A stretch of 64,000 bases of DNA from contig NZ_SZVI01000012.1 in assembly GCF_013416775.1 (NCBI RefSeq), forward strand, positions 434,001 to 498,000, given 5' to 3'. A program made the position numbers and the translations under genes. The notes under the pieces are model-generated. The model was given only the letters and a program-made list of their open reading frames with translations, was not told the DNA's origin and did not search any database. The stretch is from Rhodoferax sp. BLA1 (GTDB lineage: Bacteria > Pseudomonadota > Gammaproteobacteria > Burkholderiales > Burkholderiaceae_C). Shown here piece by piece: positions 28,601 through 35,741 of the stretch (within the stretch, counting starts at the first letter, position 1; every line of letters begins with the position of its first letter).

Positions 28601-28820
28601 AAAACTCATCAAGGTCTTGCACCGCTTGGTGGACGGCGGCCACAGCGTGGTGGTCATCGAACACGACCTGGATGTGATCGCCGAGGCCGACTGGGTGATT
28701 GACCTCGGGCCCGATGGCGGCACCGCCGGTGGTCAGGTGGTGGCTGCTGCCCCGCCCGAAGCGGTGGTCAAGCTGGGCACCCACACCGGCAAGGCGCTCC
28801 AAGCGGTGCTGGCGCGGTGA
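22635..28820 (+). CDS. uvrA: Double-length UvrA-family excinuclease ATPase (tandem UvrA)
   Basis: A 2061-residue protein made of two complete UvrA units in tandem, against about 940 residues for ordinary UvrA. It has four Walker A motifs (about residues 33-40, 694-701, 1099-1106 and 1737-1744) and four LSGGE signatures. Each unit has its own Cys4 zinc modules, for example '[16 protein letters not shown]...CPDCDGKRY' and '[16 protein letters not shown]...CETCKGARF'. The units join through a Gly/Ser/Pro/Ala linker at about 1015-1070. UvrA finds bulky DNA lesions for UvrBC; the tandem form should fold as an intramolecular dimer. The Met at 22635 fits the family N-terminus. No LexA box is visible upstream. 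Three repeat-like inserts lie in frame (residues about 244-257, 1033-1056 and 1633-1646). A separate normal uvrA elsewhere is possible. Confidence 0.92.
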   Translation: MTQGTIRIRGARQHNLKNLDLDIRTGELTVVTGPSGSGKSSLVFDTLFAEGQRRYVETFSAYARQFLDRMDKPAVDKVDGVPPAIAIDQTNPVRSSRSTVGTMTELNDHLKLLFARAAQLFDSATAQPVRHDTPETIYADIQARALALANAGGFEGVQAADDVRLAITFPVELPASATPEEVEQWLSVSGFTKVQAQRDVEQRKLLDVVADRFRLGAAERARVLEAIEVALKHGGGRLSVYVLNQPLALINQGQVAADSGVDAAPEIWRFSTGLHCPDSNLRYTEPIASMFSFNSAVGACDSCRGFGRVIGVDYSLVIPNDKLTLRSGAIKPFQTPAWAECQDDLMRHAETHGIPRDTSWNKLSPEQQHWVIHGEPSYRDGQWNKKWFGVKRFFEYLETKAYKMHIRVLLSKYRSYTECPTCTGARLKTESLLWRIGSQVQADAVLDPAKRFLPAGVSWSRAQLEALPGLCLHDLMLLPIDRLRRFFDSMQLAQVAQVSAGAGNEADAKTLKLLLEEICTRLQYLSEVGIGYLTLDRQSRTLSGGEVQRINLTTALGTSLVNTLFVLDEPSIGLHPRDMHRIIVAMQRLRDAGNTLVVVEHDPAVMFAADRMIDMGPGPGQLGGQIVFDGSTNDLRNADTLTGAYLGGRKQVGMGFKRLVASSTPRLILEGASDHNLKNVSVEIPLQRLVCITGVSGSGKSTLIQDTLAPALLRHFGKATDTPGAFERLLGAEQLSDVVFVDQSPIGKTARSNPVSYVGAWDTIREIFANAPLAQQRGYTATKFSFNNGDGRCPTCGGSGFEHVEMQFLSDVYLRCPDCDGKRYRPEILEISIERGGRVVNVADVLDLTVSEAAALFKDDREVIRALQPIVDVGLEYVKLGQPVPTLSGGEAQRLKLAGFLAEAAKSSSASRQALARKGVLFMFDEPTTGLHFDDIAKLMRALRKLLDAGHSLLVIEHNLDVIRASDWLIDLGPEGGDAGGEVVAFGTPEDVMLHASSHTGQALREYAAQMGVVHEVAEASVKYLSVVRAPGAGLRPGSSDVSFAASTSSPGLSPAPAGSRTSGVPVAGSDAIQIINAREHNLKGLSVNIPRGQFTVVTGVSGSGKSTLAFDILFNEGQRRYLESLNAYARSIVQPAGRPEVDAVYGIPPTVAIEQRLSRGGRKSTVGTTTEVWHFLRLLFVKLGTQHCIHDGTPVAPQTPESIAAQLMKTYRGQHIGLLAPLVMNRKGVYTELADWARPRGFTHLRVDGNFLPTTNFPRLDRFKEHTIELPVFSLDVTPENETLLRQALAETLQHGKGVLHVLSDLDGLSEAMQAGTSTAGIGRLSVFSTLRACPVCSTSYAELDPRLFSYNSKHGWCPDCVGTGLKLSREQRKVFDDSVRDDETKGREQTFVEADVEDLVDVVCPSCNGTRLNATARAVKFGLQLATDATSGVAAKTAIDGIGITELARLSVTDMRVWVETLQVLGRMSQRETEIARDLVPEILGRLKFLEQVGLGYLTLDRGAPTLSGGEAQRIRLAAQLGSNLQGVCYVLDEPTIGLHARDNQILLGALQTLSDQGNTLVVVEHDEDTIRHADHIIDIGPSAGKRGGRLVAEGSVADIQDAEESQTGRYLLHAMRHPVQARRVILAAESVAVGPGDKRVGGQLDANAQETLAVDANPLPSEPASADSALAAAAGDAKFVFVPAPKKTKTAKRLPVDPNVVEPYIQQWITVTGAHLHNLQNVTVQVPLKRLVAVTGVSGSGKSTLARDVLLANVQTAVHKRSTKAGRDALEAGEQIAWTGCEQVSGYESVDRVLEVDQTPIGKTPRSCPATYIGFWDTIRKLFADTLEAKARGYAANRFSFNTGEGRCPSCEGQGIRTIAMSFLPDVKVLCETCKGARFNPETQAVTWRGKNIGDVLRMEVDEAVDFFAAMPVIAHPLQLLKDVGLGYLTLGQPSPTLSGGEAQRIKLVTELSKVRDDITRRGQKAPHTLYVLDEPTVGLHMADVEKLIKVLHRLVDGGHSVVVIEHDLDVIAEADWVIDLGPDGGTAGGQVVAAAPPEAVVKLGTHTGKALQAVLAR
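23364..23404 (-). repeat. Hairpin repeat copy inside uvrA, inverted
   Basis: The 17-mer core (complement at 23367-23383) is identical to the intergenic copies at 12131 and 33692. It is read in frame and encodes '[13 protein letters not shown]', a segment not explained by the UvrA fold. Confidence 0.75.
25731..25801. repeat. Interrupted palindrome in the uvrA inter-unit linker
   Basis: Perfect 18-bp inverted arms at 25731-25748 and 25784-25801 enclose 35 bp. The element is in frame and encodes Gly/Ser/Pro-rich linker between the two UvrA units. It is unrelated to the ATAAGGGCTAGAGGCT repeat. Confidence 0.8.
27531..27572 (+). repeat. Degenerate hairpin repeat in uvrA second-unit linker
   Basis: TAGCTGTTGGCCC...AAAAGGGTTGGAGGCC resembles the repeat family (TAGCT, GCCC/GGG arms, GAGGC tail) with several changes. 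It lies between the two nucleotide-binding domains of the second UvrA unit, in a segment without family motifs. Confidence 0.45.
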
Positions 28821-28930
28821 GAGCTTGCGCCAGCAGGGGAAACGCTCAAGAAATCGGCCGTAAAGCCGCTTGAACCCTTGTTTTTATTGATCATGAAGCT
28901 ACCAAAAGAGTAGCGATTGCACTTTTCCAA

Positions 28931-29899
28931 ATGACTCGCCCACGTTACCTCCCCGACAACTTCACCCTGGCCCTGCTGGGCAGCATTGGCCTCGCCAGTT
29001 TTCTGCCGGTGCGCGGTTATGCGGCGCAGGGTTTTGAGTGGCTCACCACTGCGGCCATTGCCCTGCTGTTTTTCTTGCACGGCGCCAAGTTGTCGCGTGC
29101 GGCGGTGGTGGCGGGTATGAGCCATTGGCGGCTGCATCTGCTGGTGTTTGCCTGCACCTTTGTGTTGTTTCCCATTTTTGGGATGCTGCTCAAGCCTTTG
29201 TTCAGTATCGTGCTGACGCCTGACCTGGCGGTGGGCATGTTGTTTCTGTGCACCTTGCCCGCCACCGTGCAGTCGGCGATTGCGTTCACGGCCATGGCTC
29301 GGGGCAATGTGGCCGCGGCGGTGTGCAGCGCCTCGGCTTCCAGTCTGCTCGGGGTCTTCATCACGCCGCTGCTGGTGAGCTGGCTGGTGGTGTCGGGCGG
29401 GGTATCGGGTACTGGCAATCTGGACGCCGTGGGCCGCATCATGCTGCAGCTGCTGCTGCCTTTTGTACTGGGCCAGTTGCTGCAGCCCTGGATTGGCGAC
29501 TTTGTGCGGCGCCACGCCAGCGGGCTCAAGCTGGTGGACCAGGGCTCCATTCTGCTGGTGGTCTACACCGCGTTCAGTGCGGCGGTGATCGAGGGCCTGT
29601 GGCAGCAGGTGCCGCTGCCGATCTTGCTCAGCCTGGCGGTCACCTGTTGTCTGCTGCTGGCGCTCTCCTTGGCCATGACCACCTGGGCCAGCCGCGCACT
29701 GGGGTTCAGCAAAGAGGACGAGATCGCCATCGTCTTCTGCGGCTCCAAAAAAAGCCTGGCCAGCGGTGTACCCATGGCCAAGGTGCTGTTCGCCGCCCAC
29801 ACCGTGGGGGTACTGTTGTTGCCGATCATGCTGTTCCACCAGATCCAGCTGATGGTCTGCGCCGTGCTGGCGCAGCGCTACGCCAAGAGGGGCGGCTAA
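28931..29899 (+). CDS. Bile acid:sodium symporter family protein (SBF-like)
   Basis: A 322-residue integral membrane protein with about nine or ten hydrophobic helices. Segments 'FTLALLGSIGLASFLPVRG', 'FLHGAKLSRAAVVAGMSHWRLHLLVF', 'TLPATVQSAIAFTAMARGNVAAAVC' and 'FCGSKKSLASGVPMAKVLF' match the SBF-like (YfeH-type) branch of the bile acid/arsenite symporter superfamily. The last motif is the conserved 'GSKKSLA.G' signature of this branch. The true substrate in bacteria is mostly unknown and need not be a bile acid. It is transcribed alone. A short degenerate repeat-like sequence lies upstream (about 28881-28922). Confidence 0.87.
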   Translation: MTRPRYLPDNFTLALLGSIGLASFLPVRGYAAQGFEWLTTAAIALLFFLHGAKLSRAAVVAGMSHWRLHLLVFACTFVLFPIFGMLLKPLFSIVLTPDLAVGMLFLCTLPATVQSAIAFTAMARGNVAAAVCSASASSLLGVFITPLLVSWLVVSGGVSGTGNLDAVGRIMLQLLLPFVLGQLLQPWIGDFVRRHASGLKLVDQGSILLVVYTAFSAAVIEGLWQQVPLPILLSLAVTCCLLLALSLAMTTWASRALGFSKEDEIAIVFCGSKKSLASGVPMAKVLFAAHTVGVLLLPIMLFHQIQLMVCAVLAQRYAKRGG

Positions 29900-29931
29900 A
29901 TCCACTTGCTGCCCACCGGCGCGAGGCGGGC

Positions 29932-29985
29932 GTTGCTATTAATAACAAAGCTGCAAGTGGATGCAGCATAAGGGCTGCAGACCGG
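29932..29985 (+). repeat. Degenerate hairpin-repeat copy after the symporter gene
   Basis: GCTATTAATAAC...GCATAAGGGCTGCAGACCGGTTTT resembles the repeat family, with the ATAAGGGCT core retained and the GAGGC tail changed. It marks the left edge of the restriction-locus remnant. Confidence 0.4.
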
Positions 29986-30028
29986 TTTTCTTGTGACCTA
30001 GAATGTAAACACAGGAGGAAGCCGGGGC

Positions 30029-30232
30029 ATGACGCCAGAGCAGAAAGCCAGAGTCAGCATCGACACGCTGCTAGCTGCGGCCGGCTGGCACGTCTGCCAT
30101 GTCCCCCGCGCCAACCTCCATGCCGCCACTGGCGTGGCCTTCCGCGAAGTCGAAGCCGAGGTCGACGCCAAGCTCCAGCGCGCGCAGGCGCTGCGGCAGG
30201 CCACTCTTGCTAAAACGCTCGCAGCCACATGA
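30029..30232 (+). pseudogene. HsdR-HsdS fusion remnant of a type I restriction-modification locus
   Basis: A 67-residue frame. Residues 1-39 ('MTPEQKARVSIDTLLAAAGW...LHAATGVAFRE') match the very N-terminus of type I restriction subunit HsdR, which normally continues for about 900 residues. Residues 40-67 ('VEAEVDAKLQRAQALRQATLAKTLA') match the C-terminal coiled coil of specificity subunit HsdS. The simplest explanation is a deletion that removed nearly everything between the start of hsdR and the end of hsdS. An AGGAGG ribosome site survives about 11 bases upstream. The stop overlaps the ATG of the DUF3644 gene, so it may now serve as a leader peptide gene. Function as a restriction system is lost. 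Confidence 0.65.
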
Positions 30233-31212
30233 AACCGCCAATCTATCTCAAGCTTTTCGAGAAATCCGTTGCGGCTATTACGTCAGCGGTTGAGATCTAT
30301 AACAAGCCGGGCTTTCAGTACAGGGATGAAACGTTTGCACTGTTGGCGCTGAACGCATGGGAACTGATCCTTAAAGCGCGGGTCGTCCAAGTCGATCCAA
30401 ATAAACAGAAGGCGATTCACGTCTATCAGCGCAGACCAACAAAGTCGGGTGTTCTGGGCACAAAAGAGTACTTGGAGCGCGGGCGTTCTGGAAATCCGAA
30501 AACCATAGGGATACGCAAGGCAATTGAAAAGCTGGATGCCCATGCACCGTCCAAGTTGCCTGATGCGGTAAAGAACAACATCGAAGCCTTGATGGAAGTC
30601 CGGGATTGCTCAGCTCACTTTTTTTCACCATCCATGGCGCTACGTAGGCAACTGCTGGAGGTCGGTACTGCGGCGGTACGGAATTTTGTTTGGTATGGGC
30701 GGCGATGGTTTAAGAAAGACTTGTCGGAGCACCTTCAAATTCTTTTGCCTATCGGCTTTGTGAATACGGGTGGTTCAATCGTGGTGTCCTCTGCTGAGGA
30801 AAAAAACCTGTTGGCTTGTATCAGCGATCTGGCACAGTCGTCAGCAGCGACTGAAACAAATGATCTTCGCTTTCAGACATCAATTGAAGTGCAAATCAAG
30901 AAGACAGGTGCAGAGAACACGCCGACCGTGAAGATCACGAACGATCCAACGGCAATACCAGTATTCTTGACTGAGGAAAATCTTGCTCAGAACTATCCTT
31001 GGACCTATGACGAAGTGACTGCGCGTTGCAAAGCTCGGTACTCTGATTTCAAAGCAGCGAAGAAGTATCACGACCTGCGAAAAGTTTTGGCTGAAGATTC
31101 AAAGTTATATCGACTTCGTTTGCTTGATCCAACGAATCCTAAAGGGATCAAGAAGCCGTTTTACAGCACGAACGTGCTGGCCTTTTTTGATAAACATTAC
31201 ACGTTGAAGTGA
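30229..31212 (+). CDS. DUF3644-family protein, accessory/defence-associated
   Basis: A 327-residue protein. The N-terminal half ('SAVEIYNKPGFQYRDETFALLALNAWELILKARV', then 'EALMEVRDCSAHFF') matches the DUF3644 family, a helical domain often found in accessory islands near restriction systems. Conserved residues include the Glu/Lys of 'WELILKA' and the Arg/Asp/His of 'VRDCSAHF', an arrangement reminiscent of HEPN-type RNase motifs (Rx4-6H); that link is tentative. The C-terminal part is rich in Lys and Thr with no motif I recognise. It is clearly AT-richer than its neighbours, a sign of transfer. It overlaps the HsdR/HsdS remnant by ATGA. Biochemical function is unknown. Confidence 0.8.
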   Translation: MKPPIYLKLFEKSVAAITSAVEIYNKPGFQYRDETFALLALNAWELILKARVVQVDPNKQKAIHVYQRRPTKSGVLGTKEYLERGRSGNPKTIGIRKAIEKLDAHAPSKLPDAVKNNIEALMEVRDCSAHFFSPSMALRRQLLEVGTAAVRNFVWYGRRWFKKDLSEHLQILLPIGFVNTGGSIVVSSAEEKNLLACISDLAQSSAATETNDLRFQTSIEVQIKKTGAENTPTVKITNDPTAIPVFLTEENLAQNYPWTYDEVTARCKARYSDFKAAKKYHDLRKVLAEDSKLYRLRLLDPTNPKGIKKPFYSTNVLAFFDKHYTLK

Positions 31213-31320
31213 CCTTTTGACCATGTTCAATATAAAGGGGGACAGTTTTGCTTGCGCCTGCAATTCGTGGTGTGATTTTGGGAGAGCTTGTCCGCTATTT
31301 GCTGAGTCTGGTCGGTTAAC

Positions 31321-31611
31321 GTGATTGAACCTCTACTTGCGATAGAGGCGTCTTATTTTGGAATGCTTCAGGGTAAGTGGCCTATGCATTTGCTTGCAGG
31401 GAATTCACTACCTCTGGCATTGTTTGCTACTCGTGATGAGGTGGCTTGCTGTGTTTATGGGCGAGAGAGTGACCGTTGGTGGTTTTCGCCCGTCGATGTT
31501 ACCGAAGGTAGTTTCGAGTGGTTCCTGCTTGATTCATGGCCGAAGCGCCAATGGCCGTATCGAGTGGAAGGATGCGAACGCGCGCACGCTGAAGGCATTG
31601 GAAGAGGCTGA
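31321..31611 (+). CDS. Uncertain small hypothetical protein
   Basis: A 96-residue GTG-started frame with plausible composition in its first 75 residues ('VACCVYGRESDRWWFSPVDVTEGSFEWFLLDSWP'). I recognise no family. Its 3' end overlaps a better-conserved DUF4357-like tail in another frame, so it may be spurious or frameshifted. No good ribosome site precedes it. Confidence 0.25.
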   Translation: MIEPLLAIEASYFGMLQGKWPMHLLAGNSLPLALFATRDEVACCVYGRESDRWWFSPVDVTEGSFEWFLLDSWPKRQWPYRVEGCERAHAEGIGRG

Positions 31612-31621
31612 GGCAGGTTAG
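31538..31621 (+). pseudogene. DUF4357 C-terminal fragment
   Basis: In the frame ending at the stop 31619-31621, the peptide 'GRSANGRIEWKDANARTLK' matches the end of DUF4357 domains, where 'VLGRSANG...W...G.TLK' is typical. Upstream sequence in this frame is not family-like, so only the tail survives. DUF4357 proteins are often neighbours of type I restriction genes, which fits the decayed hsd locus next door. Confidence 0.5.
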
Positions 31622-31639
31622 TAGTTTTGCTTCTGTTGT

Positions 31640-31686
31640 GATAGCTTCTTGGCCCCATCTCACAAGGGCTAAAGGCCAATTTCATT
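31640..31686 (+). repeat. Degenerate hairpin repeat upstream of the toxin-antitoxin pair
   Basis: GATAGCTTCTTGGCCCC...ACAAGGGCTAAAGGCCAATTTC keeps the TAGCT start, an AAGGGCTA core and an AGGC tail. It separates the restriction remnant from the AbrB/PIN genes. Confidence 0.5.
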
Positions 31687-31749
31687 CATGAATTGCATCT
31701 ACTTGGGTTTTTGGTTAAAGTAAGGAATCCTTACTTTCTGTCAAATGCC

Positions 31750-32070
31750 ATGCTCGCCAAAATCACCTCCAAGAACCAGCTCACGCTGCCCAAGAGCGTG
31801 ACGCAGGCCGTGGGTGCCACGGAATACTTTGATGTGGAAGCCCGTGCCGGGCAGATCATCCTGACGCCCGTGCGCATCCAGCGCGGGGACGCCGTCCGGG
31901 CCAAGTTGGCGGAGTTGGATTTGACGGACGCCGATATTGCCGACGCAGTGGCCTGGGCCAGAGCGCCCCAGGCCGCGCCAGCCATGGCTGCCGAGCCGGT
32001 GGCGCCCTATGCTGTTAACCCCGCGAAGACCAGGAAACCGGTTGGCAAAAAGGCCCAGACCAAAGCATGA
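31750..32070 (+). CDS. AbrB/SpoVT-type antitoxin
   Basis: A 106-residue protein with an N-terminal swapped-hairpin AbrB DNA-binding domain: 'MLAKITSKNQLTLPKSVTQAVGATEYFDVEARAGQIILTPV' in two stretches gives the S/N-Q-x-T-L-P-K and 'G..I.L.P' marks of the MazE/VapB-like fold. The C-terminal half is Ala/Pro/Lys-rich and probably binds the toxin. It overlaps the PIN-domain gene by ATGA, the classical antitoxin-first order. It should repress its own promoter together with the toxin. Confidence 0.85.
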   Translation: MLAKITSKNQLTLPKSVTQAVGATEYFDVEARAGQIILTPVRIQRGDAVRAKLAELDLTDADIADAVAWARAPQAAPAMAAEPVAPYAVNPAKTRKPVGKKAQTKA

Positions 32071-32507
32071 GCGCCCCAGTGCGCGTGGTGTTGGACACCA
32101 ATGTCGTCTTGTCTGCGCTGGTGTTTGGCGGCGGGGCGGCCGGGCGTGTGCGGCGTGCGTGGCAGCAAGGGGCATTCTTGCCATTGGCCAGCACCGCCAC
32201 GGTACAGGAGCTGGTGCGGGTGTTGGCGTACCCCAAGTTCCACCTGCCGCAAGCCGAGCAAGAAGAGTTGCTGGCCGACTACCTGCCGTACACAAAGACA
32301 GTGCGTATTCCCCAACCGCCACCACAGGTGCCAGAGTGCCGCGATACGCAGGATGAGCCGTTCATGCATTTGGCGGCGGCAGGCAAGGCGCACGTGCTGG
32401 TGTCTGGCGACCGCGATTTGCTGTCCATTGCCGCAGAGTTTGAGCAGGCAAGCGGCTGCCCGATTTTGACCTTGGACGCTTTTTGCAAGACCTACTGTGA
32501 TGTGTAA
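32067..32507 (+). CDS. PIN-domain toxin (COG1569-type, VapC-like ribonuclease)
   Basis: A 146-residue PIN-domain protein. The acidic residues expected to bind metal are visible: Asp near residue 9 in 'VVLDTNVVLSALVFGG', a central Glu in 'VQELVRVLAY', and Asp in 'VSGDRDLLSI'. 'PECRDTQDEPFMHLAAAGKAHVLVSGD' is the signature of the COG1569 'putative toxin component, PIN family'. It is translationally coupled to the AbrB-type gene upstream. Expected activity is cleavage of RNA in trans, inhibited by the antitoxin; the target is unknown. Confidence 0.87.
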   Translation: MSAPVRVVLDTNVVLSALVFGGGAAGRVRRAWQQGAFLPLASTATVQELVRVLAYPKFHLPQAEQEELLADYLPYTKTVRIPQPPPQVPECRDTQDEPFMHLAAAGKAHVLVSGDRDLLSIAAEFEQASGCPILTLDAFCKTYCDV

Positions 32508-32615
32508 CTTCTTGCTCAAGGACGATTCATTGACTGACCGTGTGACGGATCAGGCCACTGCGGCGGGACCAGATCTGCGCCTAGATACCAACCACTTCAT
32601 TTGAAAGAACGCCCA

Positions 32616-33668
32616 ATGTTGACCTACTACAACCATTTGCACAGCCAGCACCAAGGCAAGCTGGAGATGTTTCGTGGCCAGTTGGTGCCGTGTTTTGAGG
32701 TGCCCGCACGGGTGGACCATGTGCTGGCGGAGTTGAAGGTGCGCAAGCTTGGTCCCATCTTGCCGCCCGAGCCTTTTGATGACAGCGCGTTATTGGGCGT
32801 GCACAGCCAGCGTTACCTGGATTTTTTGGCCGGTGCCTGGGACGAGTGGGTGGCGCTGGACCCGGCCAACGCTCAGCGTGACGCGCTGCCCTCGGTGTGG
32901 CCGGTGCGCAGCCTGCGCTCGGATGTGTTGCCTGCCAACTTCGCCGCCCGCATGGGCCTGTTTTCGATGGATGCGGGCACCCCGCTGACCGAAGGCACCT
33001 GGGACGCCGCCCGCGCCGGTGCCGACTGTGCCTTGAGTGCGGCGCTGGCGGTGGCTGGGGGTGAGCGTGCTGCGTTTGCTTTGACGCGCCCACCTGGTCA
33101 CCATGCGGGTGCAGACTTTTTTGGCGGGTATTGTTTTGTGAACAACGCCGCCCTGGCCGCGCAGGCCTTGCGTGAGCAGGGCCTGGATCGGGTGGCGATT
33201 CTGGACATCGACTACCACCACGGCAACGGCACCCAGGCCATTTTTTACGAGCGGCCTGACGTGTACTTCACCAGCATCCATGGTGACCCCCACACCGAGT
33301 ACCCGTTTTACCTGGGGTATGCCGACGAGTTGGGTGCAGGTGCCGGGCTGGGTTTTAACCGCAACTGGCCGCTGCCGCGTGGCACCGGGTTTGAGGTCTG
33401 GCGGGCCACCTTGCAGCAGGCCTTGGCGGGTATTGCCGAGTTTGGCGCGCAGGCGCTGGTGGTGTCGCTGGGCATGGATACCTTTGTGGGTGACCCGATT
33501 TCGGGCTTCTCACTGCAGAGTGCCGACTACCTGCAGGTCGGTGAGGACTTGGCCAAAGCGGGCTTGCCCACGGTGTTTGTGTTTGAAGGTGGTTACGCGG
33601 TCGCCGAGGTGGGCACCAACGCGGTCAACGTGCTGCAAGGCTTTGATCAGGCCACCAATCATTCATAA
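32616..33668 (+). CDS. Histone deacetylase family protein / acetylpolyamine amidohydrolase-like
   Basis: A 350-residue zinc amidohydrolase of the arginase/deacetylase fold. Active-site features are intact: tandem histidines in 'TRPPGHHAGADFFGGYCFVNNAA', zinc ligands in 'VAILDIDYHHGNGTQAIFY' (DxDxxHG-type) and the late Asp in 'SLGMDTFVGDP'. Bacterial members remove acetyl groups from polyamines or small amines; this sequence is closest to the acetylpolyamine/class II HDAC branch. The ATG at 32616 is preferred over an in-frame TTG at 32601. It is monocistronic and converges on a two-component system, with a hairpin repeat between them. Confidence 0.9.
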   Translation: MLTYYNHLHSQHQGKLEMFRGQLVPCFEVPARVDHVLAELKVRKLGPILPPEPFDDSALLGVHSQRYLDFLAGAWDEWVALDPANAQRDALPSVWPVRSLRSDVLPANFAARMGLFSMDAGTPLTEGTWDAARAGADCALSAALAVAGGERAAFALTRPPGHHAGADFFGGYCFVNNAALAAQALREQGLDRVAILDIDYHHGNGTQAIFYERPDVYFTSIHGDPHTEYPFYLGYADELGAGAGLGFNRNWPLPRGTGFEVWRATLQQALAGIAEFGAQALVVSLGMDTFVGDPISGFSLQSADYLQVGEDLAKAGLPTVFVFEGGYAVAEVGTNAVNVLQGFDQATNHS

Positions 33669-33670
33669 CC

Positions 33671-33715
33671 ATATCGCCAGGCCCTTTAGATATAAGGGCT
33701 AGAGGCTGATTTTGC
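33671..33715 (+). repeat. Short interspersed hairpin repeat between convergent genes
   Basis: The unit has GGCCCTTTAGATATAAGGGCT stem-loop followed by AGAGGCTGATTTTGCCC. The 17-mer core at 33692-33708 is identical to that at 12131. It lies in the 76-bp gap between the convergent deacetylase and kinase genes. Confidence 0.75.
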
Positions 33716-33744
33716 CCTGAGTCCAGGGCGGGGTGGGGCGTTCG

Positions 33745-34869
33745 TCAGCCGGGTGTTGATGAGGGCCGGGGCAAAACCACGGTGGCCACCAGACCGCCGC
33801 TGGTCCCGTTCTTGAGCCGCACCTCACCGTGCAGGCGGCGTGCGATGTCGTTGGCAATCGACAGCCCCAGGCCCACCCCGCCGCTGTGGCGGTTGCGGGA
33901 GCCTTCGGCGCGGAAGAACGGTGTCAGTGCCCGGTTCAGGTCGGCCGCGGCCATGCCGGGGCCGGGGTCGCTGACCTCGATACACAGCTGGTTAGCCTCT
34001 TCAAAACAGCGCACCCGGGCCGAGCCGCCGTAACGCACCGCGTTGTCGACGATGTTGCTGATGCAGCGGCGCAGCGCCTGCGCCTGGGTCAGCAGGGGTG
34101 CCACCGGGCTGGATTGCTCAGGTTCAACCAGGGTCACCGGGTGGCCCCAGGACTGGTAGTCGTCAACCAGACTGCTTAGCAAGGAACCCACATCAAGCAA
34201 CACCATCGGTTCCCCCGAGGCCACACCGCGCAGGTGGTCCAGCGTGGCGGTGATCATGGTGTTCATCTCAGTGATGTCGCGCTGGAAACACAGGCGCTGT
34301 TCGGCATCCTGCAGGCTTTCGGCGCGTAGCGCCATACGCGTCAGCGGGGTGCGCAGGTCGTGTGAGACGGCGGCCACAAAGCTGTCGCGTTCGCTCAGTT
34401 GCTGGCAGATCTGGGCTTGCATCTGGTTGAAGACACGGGTGGCTTCACGGCACTCGTCGCTGCCTTGTTCCACCAGTGGCGCGCGGTGGATGTCGCGTCC
34501 CAGCTCACGCGCGGCGTCGGCCAATTGGCGCACCGGCTGCGCCAGCCAGCGTGCGCCAATCCAGGCCGCCACCATCAGTGCCAGCAGCCGTATCCCGATG
34601 TCCAGCCACAAACCCAGATGGGCTAGGCTGGGTGCTTCTCCGGGGCGCGGTGGCGGTGGGCCCATGTTGGGGCCGGTGAACGGGCCGGGTGGTGGCCCGG
34701 GGGGCGGGCCGTTGGGCATGGGGCCAAACAAGCTTGGGCCAACCTCAAACATCAGTTTGATCGCCAGCGCCTGGCTGATCAACACCGCCACACACAGCAG
34801 CAGGGCCAGGCGGCCAAACAGTGTGCTCGGCACCAGCCGACGCAGCAGCCCGATCAGCCGAAGTTTCAC
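33745..34869 (-). CDS. Two-component sensor histidine kinase (EnvZ-like)
   Basis: A 374-residue membrane kinase. First membrane helix at about 16-40; a periplasmic segment of about 45 residues is strikingly Pro/Gly-rich (four or more PPPGP/GPPP runs); second helix about 92-112. A HAMP-like segment follows, then the H-box 'AAVSHDLRTPLTRMALRAE' with the phosphoacceptor His, N-box 'ISNIVDNAVRYGG', and G-boxes 'VSDPGPGM' and 'GGVGLGLSIANDIA'. All catalytic motifs are intact. It overlaps the response-regulator gene by four bases. The stimulus is unknown; the short proline-rich loop makes a folded ligand pocket unlikely. Confidence 0.92.
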   Translation of the reverse strand: MKLRLIGLLRRLVPSTLFGRLALLLCVAVLISQALAIKLMFEVGPSLFGPMPNGPPPGPPPGPFTGPNMGPPPPRPGEAPSLAHLGLWLDIGIRLLALMVAAWIGARWLAQPVRQLADAARELGRDIHRAPLVEQGSDECREATRVFNQMQAQICQQLSERDSFVAAVSHDLRTPLTRMALRAESLQDAEQRLCFQRDITEMNTMITATLDHLRGVASGEPMVLLDVGSLLSSLVDDYQSWGHPVTLVEPEQSSPVAPLLTQAQALRRCISNIVDNAVRYGGSARVRCFEEANQLCIEVSDPGPGMAAADLNRALTPFFRAEGSRNRHSGGVGLGLSIANDIARRLHGEVRLKNGTSGGLVATVVLPRPSSTPG

Positions 34870-35594
34870 GCGACCTGACCCCGCTCAACCGGGGCGGTAA
34901 ACAGGTAACCGCGACCCCGGATGGTTTTGATCATGTCGGCCCCGTCGGGCGAGCCAGCCAATTTCTGGCGCAGCCGTGACACCAGCAGGTCAATGCTGCG
35001 CTCACCGGCGCCAGCCACATGGCCATGGGCGAGTTCGATCAGCTGGTCGCGGCTCAGCAAACGCCGAGGGGTGTGCAAGAAGCTGCACAGCAGACGAAAT
35101 TCGGCATTGGACAGGGCCACGGTGACACCGCTGGGTGCGTGCAGGCTGTGGTTCTCCGGGTTGAGCTTCCAACCGTTGAAACAAATCACATGGCCGCCGT
35201 CACGTCCTTTGATGGTGTTGTGGGTATTGGCACGGCGCAGCACCGACTGGATGCGGGCCACCAGCTCACGGGGCTCAAACGGCTTGGTGACATAGTCGTC
35301 AGCGCCGTTCTCCAGGCCCAGCACCCGGTCAAAATGGTCGGCGCGGGCGGTCAGCATGATCACCGGGATGGGTGAGTGTTGCCTGACTTCGCGTGTCAGG
35401 CTCAGGCCGTCGGTACCGGGCAACATCACATCCATCACGATCAGGTCGATGCGGTGGCGCTCCAGCTGGCGGCGCATGCTGTCGGCATCACATGCCACAT
35501 GGGTCACAAAGCCATAGGGCACCAGATAATCGGCCAGCAGGCGATTGATATCTTCGTCGTCGTCGACAATCAGTACCTGAAATTTGGAAGTCAT
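34866..35594 (-). CDS. OmpR-family response regulator
   Basis: A 242-residue regulator with a receiver domain ('VLIVDDDEDINRLLADYLVPYG', phospho-Asp in 'DLIVMDVMLPGTDGLSL', Lys in 'YVTKPFEPRELVARI') and a C-terminal winged-helix domain ('AEFRLLCSFLHTPRRLLSRDQLIEL', 'IDLLVSRLRQKL', 'IKTIRGRGYLFT'). It resembles OmpR in length and in the 'VRTIRGRGY' end. It is the first gene of the two-gene operon with the kinase. Targets cannot be read from the window; the FlgH-type operon upstream on the same strand is one neighbour worth considering. Confidence 0.94.
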   Translation of the reverse strand: MTSKFQVLIVDDDEDINRLLADYLVPYGFVTHVACDADSMRRQLERHRIDLIVMDVMLPGTDGLSLTREVRQHSPIPVIMLTARADHFDRVLGLENGADDYVTKPFEPRELVARIQSVLRRANTHNTIKGRDGGHVICFNGWKLNPENHSLHAPSGVTVALSNAEFRLLCSFLHTPRRLLSRDQLIELAHGHVAGAGERSIDLLVSRLRQKLAGSPDGADMIKTIRGRGYLFTAPVERGQVA

Positions 35595-35741
35595 CTTGAA
35601 GGCATAAATGGGCTGATTGTAGGTTTGTCATTTGCACCTATTTGTGCCGATGCCTTTCTGCGGGACATTCTGGGTATGTATTGTGTTTTATGTCCAAACA
35701 GATACAAAGTCGACATATTCCATTCACATATTCACCCGGGT

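Larger units (their letters stand above)
31213..31749. other. AT-richer remnant region between DUF3644 and the toxin-antitoxin genes
   Basis: About 537 bp with no secure intact gene. It holds an uncertain 96-residue reading frame (31321-31611), a DUF4357-like tail in another frame (31538-31621) and a degenerate hairpin repeat (31640-31686). I read it as decayed accessory DNA. Confidence 0.6.
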
